Shown here piece after piece: positions 11,570-22,389 of a DNA stretch of 64,000 nt. Position numbers and translations under genes: made by a program. Source of the DNA: Cryptomeria japonica (Eukaryota; Streptophyta; Pinopsida; Cupressales; Cupressaceae); contig NC_081414.1 of assembly GCF_030272615.1 (NCBI RefSeq), positions 313,415,164 to 313,479,163 on the forward strand. The letters run 5' to 3'. How positions within the stretch are numbered: the stretch's first letter is position 1; the number at the start of each line of letters is the position of its first letter. The notes beneath the pieces are model-generated. The model was not told the origin of the DNA, did not search any database, and saw only the letters and a program-made list of their open reading frames with translations.

Positions 11570-13176
11570 CTAAATACTATTCATAATTTTCTCAACATGA
11601 ACAACCATTTGTTTCATGTTGTTCGTTGAGGTCTTCAGTTCCTCCAGCTCATGACCTTTGATGTTGCCCTTGATCTTTGTGTTAGCTCTGGTCCTCCTTT
11701 CATGACCCTTCTTGTCCAGCTGCTCTTTATCACCATCCTTCTCAGCATTGTTTTCAAACCTATTTATGAGGATGTTCATGTTGTCCACAGACGATTTGAG
11801 GATTTGGAAATTTTGGTCTACGATCTTCTTGACGTTGAGTTCCAACCTGTCAATTCTACTGCCGAAGTCATTCATTTTATTTTCCATTTCCTTTCTATCT
11901 CCCATCTCATTGACCTTTTTTTTTGTTGCTATGATTTTTCCAACCATACATTCAATAGCTTCCGCATTATGTAGAATGACAACCAATTCTTTAACATGTT
12001 CAGCCAGGGGCTTGTCACCAACCGTAACTCTTGCAATAGCCTGCGTATCTGTTTTCAAACCATTGATATCCTTCACCATGGTGGGAATGGTCTCACATAA
12101 GGCTTTAACAGTATCATTGTCATCGTTGCCACTTCTATCCCCTTTATCCTCCTTTTGCAGACTTGTGGTATTCACAACCTCAATATTGCCCATCACCGGG
12201 TTACCCTCCCCTTCTTTATCCTGACCCTCAACCTTCTTGTTTTCATCAGCCTCCTCCTCAGAATCAACTAGAATGTGGTTGATATCTAGATTGTTACCCT
12301 TTTTAGTATTCTTCCTCTAAATCTGCTTTCTAGTAGCTTTCCCTTTCTTTTTTTTTAACAATTTTTTTCTCAAAGGATTTGGTTTCAGAGTCTGACATTT
12401 CTGATTCCACAATAATCCTTCTCTTCTTGGCCCTATTCCTCCCTTTTTTGCTAGTTTCTTTTGATTCTCCCTCGGTCTTTGATTCAAAGTTAAATCCACT
12501 ATCTTCACTCTTCGTTGTCTCATCTCTTGCATTTTTTCCCTTAATAAGCTTTTCAATGCACTTCCCCTTAAGCATTTTATAAACCAAGACCATAATCCCC
12601 TGGTGGAGGGCATGGTCTCCTTTAGGGTCCTTCTGAACCTCCTTTATAGTATGATCCATTGAGCATGCAAGGTAATAAGGTAGGCTCACCTTTTCCCCAT
12701 GACGGAAATGGTTGAACAAAACAAAATGATGCCCGTAGGCTCTGGTAAACCTACCGTCTAAGGTAATGTAAGCAATAGAAGCAAATAAAACAAACCTCCA
12801 TGGACTGCAAATTCTCTTCGGAGCATGGTAGGAGTTTATCAGTTTTAATCATCTTTCTTCTCTCTTCATCCATAACAAGAAACTTATCTGCTATTTTATC
12901 TGATATGCCTCGATCCCTGTAAAATTTCATTCACTCAGTAGTCATCCCAGTGGCCTCAGCAATGACCTCTTCATCAACATTCATCATCTAGGATCTAATA
13001 AGGATTTTACCATTTTTCTAGTTCTCGATGAAATAGCTAGTGATTGTGGGGTCTTTCCCACTTAACCGCTCCATGAAAACATTCAAACCCCCCTGCTGAA
13101 GGATATCCCAGACTTCTATGTTCTTTCTCTAGTCAGAGCAGGAAGTGGGTTCGAATCTTTTCTTGTTACCTCCCAT
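11570..13176 (-). pseudogene. Third LINE-associated reading frame (ORF3-like), decayed
   Basis: From ATG 13176 (MGGNKKRFEPTSCSD) the frame reads through stops as WDILQQGGLNVFMERLSGKD, PTITSYF, MNVDEEVIAEATGMT and FLVMDEERRKMIK, then shifts near 12790 to AYITLDGRFTRAYG and HHFVLFNHFRHGEKVSLPYY. It shifts again near 12340, in an 11-base T run, to a charged, coiled-coil-like tail (MENKMNDFGSRIDRLELNVKK) ending ...VEKIMNSI at 11570. The blocks align in order with the frame at 3184-4966: LSGKDPTITSYF with LKGHDEQLSAAF, AYITLDGR with KYFTLEGR, HHFVLFNHF with YHFPLLNHF. The tail is a typical long coiled coil with Lys/Glu bias. Function unknown; it sits on the LINE strand 175 bases after ORF2 and so may be cotranscribed. 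Confidence 0.6.
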
Positions 13177-13352
13177 TTTTCCAGCACCTTCCTTGCAATT
13201 CCTTCTCTCAACTTGATAACCTCTCCTCTAGTTTCTGTGGGTACTCTATAAGAATGCCCAGAATTCGTGCCAGATAATAATGATAAGACACCTATATAAA
13301 TGCTCATTATCTTCGATAAAACCTTGCATCGAAAAAGGCGGAAGGAGCATTA

Positions 13353-16300
13353 GAAATAATGATTAAAAGTACCACATTGCCTTGTCTGGCTCCGATCCTG
13401 ATTAAGTAGAGATTTTATTTCACTTGCAATCTCCATTTCACCATAATTAGTAATGATGTCTCCCAATTGGCAAGCCAGGTTGGCTGCCCAATCAGCATAG
13501 GAATTGGCCTCCCTATACACATGTAAAAACACACATATCAAATTCTTCGTTGATTTTCCTAGTTGCTTTAATAGCATTACTAATTGACCAAGAAGGCGGG
13601 AATTTCATATTTAAACAATTGATTATGTTTAAAGAATCTCCTTCACACCACACTTTAGTGCATTTAGCTTCCTTGGCAAGGATCATCCCATGGTAAGCCG
13701 CCATGGCTTCGGCAACATGATTAGTCTGATTTCCTATGGGAATGCTTTTAATTATTTTGCATATTCCCCATTCATCCCTTAGGATCACTCCACATCCAGC
13801 GACACCCGAGTTACCCTTTGAGGCCCCATCAAAATTGATTTTCATCCATCCCTTGGGTAGACTGATCCATATCACACCCTCTCTAGGGTTGATCTGAATG
13901 CAATCTTGACCCTTTAATCTCCACTTTTTGTAGATAAATTGATCATCCTTATCTTGAGGATTATCAATACCGCCTATGATATTCATATTTTTCACTATAC
14001 TTCTTCTTTTTTTTTCAAACACAATTTTAGCCTTAGTAGTCTTTTCTCTGAAAACTCTATCATTTCTCTCTTTCCATATGCCCCAACACATGTAAGGTAA
14101 AGCAATTTTCCATAATAAGGTTGTGGATTTATTTCTTGAAGGATGATGCCAAGAATTGAAAATCTCCTGAATCGACTTAGGGAAACCCCAACTGACTTTG
14201 AAGTGGTCCAAACAACTTCCCCATACATCAGTAGAGAAAGGGAAATGAAAGAGCATATGATTTATAGTCTCCTCATTCTTCTTACAAAGAATACAAAAAC
14301 TAGGCATGCTAATACCTCTTTTTCTGATATTCTCAGTAGTAAGAATTTTATCTTGAAGGGTTGTCTAGAAGAAAATGTTAATCTTAGGGGTGAGGCCTTT
14401 CACCCATGCTTTAGCCCAGCATGGGCTTTCCATGTTGTTGAAATGTTGATGATATAGAGAAGCCACTATAAAAGTACCACTGGTTATGAATTTCCAAATT
14501 AAATGATCTTCTTCTTCAACCCTCACCATAGAGTTCATGACTTTATTCAGACTACCCAAAGATTGGTCCACTGGAGATAAGTCCTTCCACTGTCCATCTT
14601 TCCAATAATCCTCCACCTTGGTTCCAAATTTTTCCTTGCATTGGTTCTGAAATCTGTTCCACTCAAGGTTTTCATTCAAAGGGGTCTCCAGAAGCCAAGG
14701 GTCATCCCAGAACTGGATAAGATTCCCTTTCCCCAATTTCTATTTTGCACCTTTGACAATTAAGTCTCTTGTTCTAGAGACATTTTTCCAAATATTGGAT
14801 CCAATTGGGATACTCTCCACTTTGAGGAAGCTTTGAAGTGTCGGACATTGACTTTTATATTTGTTATCCCATAACATTTTCCACTCTCCTTAATTTCTAT
14901 ATCCTCTCCAAATCAGCTTGGCCATAAAGAACTCATTTATGTCTCTTATTCTTCTTAGGCCTGGACCTCCTTTATTTATAGGCTTGCAGACCTTCTCCCA
15001 AGCAATCAAGTTCATTCTCTTCTTCTCCTCATCCCTTGTCCATAAAAAAGTTCTCTGAATCTTTTCAATGGCCTCCGCATACTTAGCAGGGATTCTGAAC
15101 AAACTGATGGCGTAGAGAGGAATACTTTATAGAGTGGATTTCAGCAATTGAACCTTACCTGCTTGACTGAGAAGAGCACCCTTCTAGCCAAACAGCTTCT
15201 TGTGGAATTTATCCACCAAGGTTCCACAGAAAGTATCCGGAGGATCATGGCACAAGGGGAGCCCCAAGTAAGAAGCAGGCAGACTACCAATTTGACAACC
15301 CAGAATATTACTAATTTTAATCCTCCTTCTCTCCAGGGTATTGATAAAATAGAAAAAGCTTTTGGACCAGTTTATAAGTTGACCAGTGGCATCTCCATAG
15401 TTATCCAAAGCCTTTTTTAATCCTCTAGAATCCTTTACTGTAGCTTCCCCATTATTATAGAGTTGTAAACAAACTATTGATGGGAACATGTTTGATTCGC
15501 CGAAGAAGGATTCAAACCACAAAACTCCCTTTTCTCAACCATCTTACCAATACATCTCCCCAGACATTCTGCCATAATGATAAAGATAACTAGGGATAGA
15601 GGGTCCCCCTGCCTGAGACCTCTAGAAGCTTTAAAGAAAGGAGAGGGAGATCCATTCATTAAAACAGAGAAAGAGGCTGAAGAGACAAGTTGCTTGATAA
15701 GGCTAAAACTTCTGGACCTGAAGCCAAAAGCAAAGAGAACATCCATCATAAAATCCCAATCCACTCTATCATAGGCTTTAGAGAGGTCAAGCTTCAGAAA
15801 AAAACCTTCTTTTTTAGAGAAACTCAAAGAGTGGATGTTTTCATGGACAGAGATGATTGAATCCAAAAATTTTCTACCCGAGACAAAACCACTTTGCTGA
15901 GGTGAAATGATGGAGGGGAGCAACTTAATAATTCTAGAGGTAAGAACCTTGGAGATTATCTTATAAAGAGACTTGCATAGACTAATAGGTCTAAAGAGAT
16001 CTATTGAATCAGCCCCCATATTTTTGGGGATAAGAGCAATAAAAGTACCATTAACTTCTTTCAAAAAATTTCTAGCACTAAAAAATTCTTTCACAGCTCT
16101 GGTAACATCATCTCCAATAATATGCCAGTACATTTGAAAGAAGAACATGGGAAAGTCGTCCAGACCTAGGGCCTTGTTTCCCTCAAAGGAGTTGACAACT
16201 ATCAGAATTTCATCATGGGAAGGGATGGCAGTCAAGTGAGCATTCTGGTCATCCCCTAAAATGGTAGGTATATTGTCCAAGAGGTCCCTTTGGGCCCGTG

Positions 16301-17540
16301 TATCCAAATTTTGATCCTTAGCAAGTAAATTGGAGAAAAAGTCCATAGCAGCCCTACTCATGGGATCATCTTCTACAACACATCTGCCATTCACTTTAAT
16401 CTGAACAATTCTGTTAATGGCCTTATGTCTTAAGGTGGACATATGGAAGTATTTAGTATTTCTATCCCCTTCCTTCAACCAGACATTTCTTGATCTTTGT
16501 TTCCAGTAGGTTTCCTCTTTAGCTATAATATCATGATATCTCATAAGAATAGCATCTTCAGTATCTCTAGACGTATTAGTATAGCCATTATTTTGTATCT
16601 CATCCTAGATTTCCTTGAGCTCTAATAGGGTTGTAGCTTTTGAAGTAAAGATATTCCCAAAGCATTCCTTATTCCACTTCTTCACATTGTCTTTAACAAT
16701 CTTCAACTTTTTGACCACTTTGTACATAGCATTTCCTTCAATACTGACCTGCCACCAGTCCTTGATCTTACTTTCCAGATCTGGGTGTCTAGTCCACATC
16801 TTTTCAAATCTATAAGGGAAATGCCTCCTTCTATTCTTTACCTCATCCGTAAAGGTTATTGGGTAATGATCTGATCCTGCGCTTATGTGAGAACATAAGG
16901 AGCAGTCATGAAGGTTAAACCAATCTAAGGAAAGGAGAGCTCTATCAAGTCTAACCTGAATCAAGTTCTCACCACTTCTTCTGTTAGTCCCAGTGTATTT
17001 GATTCCTTACAACTCCAGGTCATGAATAAAATTATTGTTTATGAAATCCATCAAGTCCAATCTACTTTCCAGATTAGCTTGACTCCCTCCCATTTTCTCA
17101 TTTTCCTTCAAGGGGGTGTTGAAATCTCCCATAATTATCCAGCTGTCCTCAGCAAACCTGCTTCTTAACCCAGTAAGATTTCTCCACATCTCACTTCTAC
17201 CAGTCTTTGTGTTAGGATCATATAAGTTAGTTAGGACCCATGTGGTGCCATTCTTATGGTGCTTAAATCTAATGTAAGCCAAGTTGTTGTCCTGAATCAG
17301 AACCTCATCTTCTACATTGTTTTTGTTCCAGAATGTAACAATTCCTCCCGATGCACCTTCTGAACTCCCTCCACTGAATCCTCCATTTTTGAACATATTT
17401 AGACTTTCAACTTTATCTTTTGCCATCTTAGTTTCTTGAATCAAAAAACTATCAAGGTTTTTATCTCTAATCATACTTTTAACTAAATCATGTTTCTAAG
17501 GGTTGTTCAATCCTTGAATATTCCAAGAGATGATTTTCAT
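13353..17540 (-). pseudogene. LINE ORF2: endonuclease, reverse transcriptase, zf-RVT, RNase H
   Basis: I place the start at ATG 17540 because it opens the endonuclease with MKIISWNIQGLNNP. Endonuclease landmarks follow: FLIQETKM, WIIMGDFNTPL and, near 16875, AGSDHYPI. RT landmarks are FIALIPKNMGADS, FRPISLCKSLYKIISKVL, LKLDLSKAYDRVDWDF and RGLRQGDPLS, and then the active-site box, which here reads FVYNS instead of FVDDT. After a frameshift near 15455 come YLGLPLCHDP, the zf-RVT region near 14300 (CILCKKNEETINHMLFHF) and RNase H (INFDGASKGNSGVAGCGVIL, VWCEGDSLNII). Another frameshift lies near 13520 before YREANSYADWAANLA. Stops occur near 17491, 17007, 16605, 15474, 15183, 14890, 14740 and 14365, mostly TAG. 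The product would nick DNA and reverse-transcribe LINE RNA; this copy cannot. Confidence 0.88.
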
Positions 17541-17755
17541 GGACTTTTAGAAATACCTACCTCAAAGATGGTTCTTTGGGTACCATCTGCTATATTCCTG
17601 CTTGTTTCCATTGATCTCTTTTTGGCATTTGAATATCTTCCTGGAAAAGTGTGTTGTGCTCCTACATCCCCAAGCCTGCTTCTGGTGTTTCTAGTCAACG
17701 TACTATTGATGAGGTTATTGTTATTCTTTTTTTTTTGCTTGTTCTTTCTTTTGTC

Positions 17756-19378
17756 CTATGCTACTTCTTCTTCCTCCTGCTTTGTTTCATTCTTCCCTAG
17801 CGCCTTTTTGATATCTTCCTCATCTCCCCATTTTGGATCTTGTTCCTCAGAAAAGGCCAGCTTTACTTTTGTTGGGGAAGCTAATGAGATTTCTGATAGC
17901 CCTTGGCCCAGGATGTTATCAGGTTGGGCCTCCTGATACCAATCTAATTCTTTATCTTGATCTTGAGATTTTAAGACGAGGTTAAAATTATCTCCTTCCT
18001 CTTTGTTATCTATGGGCTTTTTATCTCCTTTTTTCTCACCTTTATCTGAGACCAACTCTGTCTTATCCTCTTCCAGTTCCTCTTTCTGATTGTTGTCTTT
18101 TTTTCCATGCTCTGAATCCTTATCACTCAGCTCCAACTCCTGATGGTCTATTTTTATGCTATCTACTTTCTTTGGTTCGTTTCCCACTTCACTGGTGAGT
18201 TCTTCCTTCGTCCGTCCAATCTGAGACTGTTTCTCCTGATCTGGGTCATTGGACTCCAAGGCTTTTAGAGGCTTATCCACTTTCTTCCAAACCTTAGTTT
18301 GGAGGTAGGATTTACCCTCGATACTTGGGCATTTTTTAGCCCAATGTCCAACTTTTTTACAATGAAAGCAGGCAAAAGGGATTGTTTCATAAACAATGTT
18401 CTGCTTCCACTTCCCCAGTTTAGATTCTATCTCTATTTCCTCTGGCAAGTTCATATCAGGTCCAACTCCAACACAAATCCTAGCATAAATCAGCCTTCTT
18501 CCGGATTTCATAATCTGGTCAATAGCGATAAGCTCCCCGAAGGTATTGGCTATTCCTGCAAAAACATATTCCTCCCAGAATTCCATTGGAAGCCCAGGGA
18601 ATTTAACCCACACCAGGACTTGGACCAAAAAATTCTTTCCTTTTGCTACATTAGGGTACCACTTTTGGATGTACATGATGTGTTTACCTATTGCCCATGA
18701 CCCACTACAGAGAATGTTTCTTCTATCCTCATCACAAGAGAAAGAAAAGGATAGACAACCTTTGTTCATTGCAACCACATCAACCTGACCTTTCAAATTC
18801 CACTTTCTTTTGACAAATCCATGAATGATCTCTATATTAGGTCTAGACCCAAAAAAATTACCGATCAATGTATTTTCCATTCTAGCAATGTTTTGGTCTA
18901 TGATTTTGTCTGGAATAGCAATAGCGAACTTACCCTGAGACACATTTGAGGTGTTTTTAACAGGAGGCGATGAGGACTTACATTTAGGTTTAACCCCAAA
19001 CAGAGAGGACCACTTACATGTATGTCCATTCAAACTGGGTCCCCCCTTAAGATCCTCGGGGGTCGACGAAAGAACCTTTTTCGGATGATCTTTTCCTTCC
19101 ACCATGTTCTTTGAACCACTAGTCGCTTGTTGTCCTTGAGCTCCTTCCGAGTTGCCGACTTCTATTTTTGAAGTTTGAACCTACCCTTTCCCGCTCTCAT
19201 CTACTAGCCGCTCTTCACGTGGTCTTGGTCCTCCCCCTAAGTCCCCCAACTCTAAGAGAGCATCGAGATCCTTACTATCTGAGCGCCCTCCATCTGCAAG
19301 AATCTCTAAATCATCTGCCTCTAGCTGTCCGACGCCGAACCAGAACTCCCGCTCAAATTTGAATTCTGGGTCTGACAT
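17756..19378 (-). pseudogene. LINE ORF1: DUF4283 RNA-binding protein with CCHC zinc knuckle
   Basis: ATG 19378 (MSDPEFKFEREFWFG) opens a 541-residue frame interrupted by a single in-frame TAG at 19181-19183, after GKG; the frame reopens at 19105. DUF4283 spans about residues 165-305 (FVKRKWNLKGQVDVV, CSGSWAIGKHIMYIQKWYP, VWVKFPGLPMEFW). A CCHC knuckle (CFHCKKVGHWAKKC) is at about 337-350. A long acidic/lysine-rich tail (EELEEDKTELVSDKGEKKGD) follows. ORF1 proteins of plant LINEs bind element RNA and form the ribonucleoprotein. With one stop and no frameshift this is the best preserved part of the element. The TAG precedes a Val codon and could derive from CAG by one C-to-T change. Confidence 0.85.
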
Positions 19379-19486
19379 GGTTGTTGGAGTAGTTAGTCAA
19401 CATTAATGAAACAACCACAATTCACGGGTCGATAACAGATTGATGCGGCTTGAGAAAGAATGATCAACAGAGAAAGATCAGGGAGT

Positions 19487-22319
19487 TGTTGGCACTTGGA
19501 TCAAAGCAAGGAAATCAAATTGCAAGAGGACCACGAGAAGGAAACAACTGAGATATTTATGGTGTTTTGATAGATGTAGGTCGATATACAAGACCACATT
19601 TTCTAAGTTTAGAAAAGGTGTATTGGAAGGCACGTTAATGGTGGTGATGTGCAGACAACTGTCTTGGGGATCAGATTGAATGAGACCCGATTGGATTTGG
19701 TTTGCCTCAGGGTCGACCAAGAAACCCTAACCACCTGAAATTTGAATTGGCTTTTGGCGAGAAAACTATATTATAAATATGCAAGACAAAGATATTGTTT
19801 AGGGTTGCTGAAGAGTGAAGGAGAGTGTGAAATTGTTGTTTGAGAGATGAAGAGATAAACACTTGAAGTGTTTATGAGTGAAGACTATACTGGTAGGGAG
19901 AAGCAGGGTAAACCAGTGTTAGGAATAAACCGGCAAAGTGAGCATAGAATGCAGAGGTGAAAATCTCAAGGAAGCAATATCTGATAGAGAGTAATCAAGT
20001 GTGACATGATTTTCAGCAGAACAGAGGGATAAAATATTAAGCAGAGCTAGAGTCAACATAAAGGCTAAGTTGCAGTGTGTATTGTGCTAATACAAACCAG
20101 TAAGTTAGAAATCGGTAGTGCAAAACTTTGAAGGGTTGCAAAACTTCATTTGCAGCAAGGATCTCATTTGTATAACTGAGTTTAAATATTGTTTCACTGA
20201 GTAGGAGCTTAGTGTAGGGGTTGTAGCTCCTTTAGGTTGTATCCTATAAACTGTGCAGGGGTTGGTGCTCCTTGGGTTGGTGCCCTAAAGTTGTAATAAG
20301 AAATTTTACACTGTGAGGCTGGATTGGAGCAAAAGATCTCCAACAGCTATTCTGGTGCAGGAGCACCTTCACAATTTTGGCTTGTTTGATCCTGATGGGA
20401 TCATGAATTTAATTACGGACTATTGTAAGAGTCCAAGTGTGTGTTTTATGTTTCATTATGGTTTAGGTTTATCTTAGAGTGGTTTAGATAATTTTTCACA
20501 AGTTTTCTTTCCAGTTTTGGCCCATAATGCCTTGTAAGCCAAAAATGCACTCAGAGTCAAAAATTGCTAATGTTGTCAAGCAACATTTTGACAAAAAGTG
20601 AGAAAAGTTGTAAAATCACTCTACAAGATAGTTATGGACACCATAATGGTTGGAATGGTTTGAGTGTGCCTATATAAGGACACTTCAAACATTGTAAATG
20701 GGTTGGCTTGGTATTAGAAAGAGGAATTTAATGAAATATGACTGTTTTTCATGCTTTTTAAGCTAAATCTATTGTAACAGTCCGTACAGAGCACTATTTC
20801 CGTACTGTTCTTTCATAGGAGTTTGTGTCAGGGGTTTGTGGCTTAAAAATGCAACAACTTGAATAATCCAGGTTTGGGCTCCCAAAAATGGACTTGGTCA
20901 AGTTGGTATACATGTACATAGTGTATATATGTCTCATTTTGTGCCAGAGCTATGATTGGAAGAAGGATTTGAGTGAATACTAGGCAAGTATGGGTTACTT
21001 GGCTAGTATCATGGACAAAAACTCAAAATTTGCACCCAAAAATAATTGGAGTGGAAAACTCTATGAGACAGAGGTCTGAGCATGTTCCCAAGGGTGTTGA
21101 GAGTCATTTTGGTTGATTAGAGCAGGTTGTTTTCTATAAGACATTCTCAGTTTGGTTGCATAACAGTGAGTTCACTGTTTTTTGTGAATTAAATGACAGT
21201 TTCAGTTTGAATGCCATATGTTTGGATAAATGCATGTAGGCAAAAAATAGAGGAGGGCTCCACATGGTGTGGTAGAAGATTCTTGACAGTTTGGTAGCTT
21301 GATTAGTGAAGGAGTAGTGGTTTCCAATGTTGTTTGGGTCTAAACCCTAGTAAACCCTACTAAAATGCCTAAAATGGTGGACAGTCCCCAAACAACCTCC
21401 TCAGCAACTAAAACTACAAAAATCCTTGAGCCTTGACATTTTTAATAGCATCCAATACAACTCCTAAGGTGTAATTGGCCATCGTTGGTCAGTATGAGCA
21501 AAAATACCTCAAATTAGGCCTACTCGACTAGTAGCCCTTTTCAACCTTGTTTTGTAAAAAAGTGTGAACCCGATTTGTGCAAGGTTAAATGGTCTTGAAG
21601 AACCATTGGAATCCATTTGAAAACACTCAAGAAAGCCTCCTAACACCTCAGTATGAGCAGGGTTACTATATTTGGGGTTTAGACCTATGAGAAGGGTTTG
21701 AGTAAGTGTTGAGCAAATGAGCTTGAACTAGGTCTTTGAGAACAAAACCAAGAGCAAGATTTTAACTCCTTGTCTAAACCTTTTGAGGAAGCTAAATGCT
21801 ACTAAGGAACGGTATTAACAATGTGTGGTGAGCAGGGGTATTAGGGTGTTGAAATTGAAGGGTTGAGGAATAAGAGCATGGTAGGTTGAGTTGAGAAAAT
21901 GTATGAACAAATGATGGGAAGAGCTCAAGGAGGAAGTTTTGGGTTTGAGTGAAGTTTGTGAACATTGAAAGTGGGCCTTATCAGAGAACCAAAACCTTTC
22001 CTCTCTCATTTGAAGGAGTCTCTTAACAAGTAAGATTAAACTTAGCTTTAATTGGTCCTCTTGTGGGCTTCTCCCTCTCATGTTCTCACTGAGGTTTTTA
22101 CCACATTGGGTTTTCCTCATATATCTGGTATTGTGTGATGCATTTTTGTGTATGAGTTATGTTGATGTTATAGAAAATTCTTTCACACACTGAGTCTGCA
22201 CTATTTGGGCTACCGGTTACCACTCAGATTGTTTTATCTAGTATAGGTAAATCTCTGTTGAATAAAAAGTGGTTAAATCACTTATTCACCCCCCTCTCAG
22301 TGATCCATTGTGTCCAACA
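19487..22319 (+). repeat. LTR-like DNA, probably an LTR interrupted by another insertion
   Basis: A TG start (TGTTGGCACTTGGATC) at 19487 leads into DNA with U3/R-like character, including a TATA-like TTATAAATAT at 19771. A CCAACA ends at about 20341. Copia-LTR-style 3' end sequence (CACTTATTCACCCCCC ... GTGTCCAACA) is present at about 22275-22319. Two readings are possible: an LTR of 855 bp ending at 20341 followed by other material, or one LTR split by about 1.85 kb. The intervening DNA has a second TATA-like box (TATATAAG at 20671) and no coding capacity. I could not match target duplications, so boundaries stay open. Confidence 0.4.
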
Positions 22320-22389
22320 ATCACCATCTGTATTACATAGGCGCTCTACAAGTCCAAATACTTCTACTTTAGTTGTGTTAACTACACAA

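Larger units (their letters stand above)
11405..19480 (-). mobile_element. Decayed LINE non-LTR retrotransposon, near full length, three reading frames (LINE-2 copy)
   Basis: On the minus strand the order is ORF1 (19378-17756), ORF2 (17540-13353), a third frame (13176-11570) and a T-rich tail. ORF1 and ORF2 are separated by about 215 bases. Domain content (DUF4283 and CCHC in ORF1; apurinic-type endonuclease, reverse transcriptase, zf-RVT, RNase H in ORF2) is that of plant L1-type LINEs. The element has about ten in-frame stops and at least four frameshifts, so it is inactive. I could not identify target duplications at the ends. Boundaries are approximate to within about 100 bases. Confidence 0.8.

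Noticed and set aside
11712-12224. Plus-strand 170-codon Ser/Leu-rich frame
   Set aside because: It is a shadow of the coiled-coil tail of the LINE-2 third frame.
17490-17936. Plus-strand 148-codon hydrophobic, Ser/Phe-rich frame
   Set aside because: It is the complement of the charged ORF1 tail and the ORF1-ORF2 spacer of LINE-2.
19482-22324. Target duplication for the LTR-like DNA at 19487-22319
   Set aside because: The five bases on either side (GGAGT and ATCAC) do not match, and the alternative border at 20341 does not match either.
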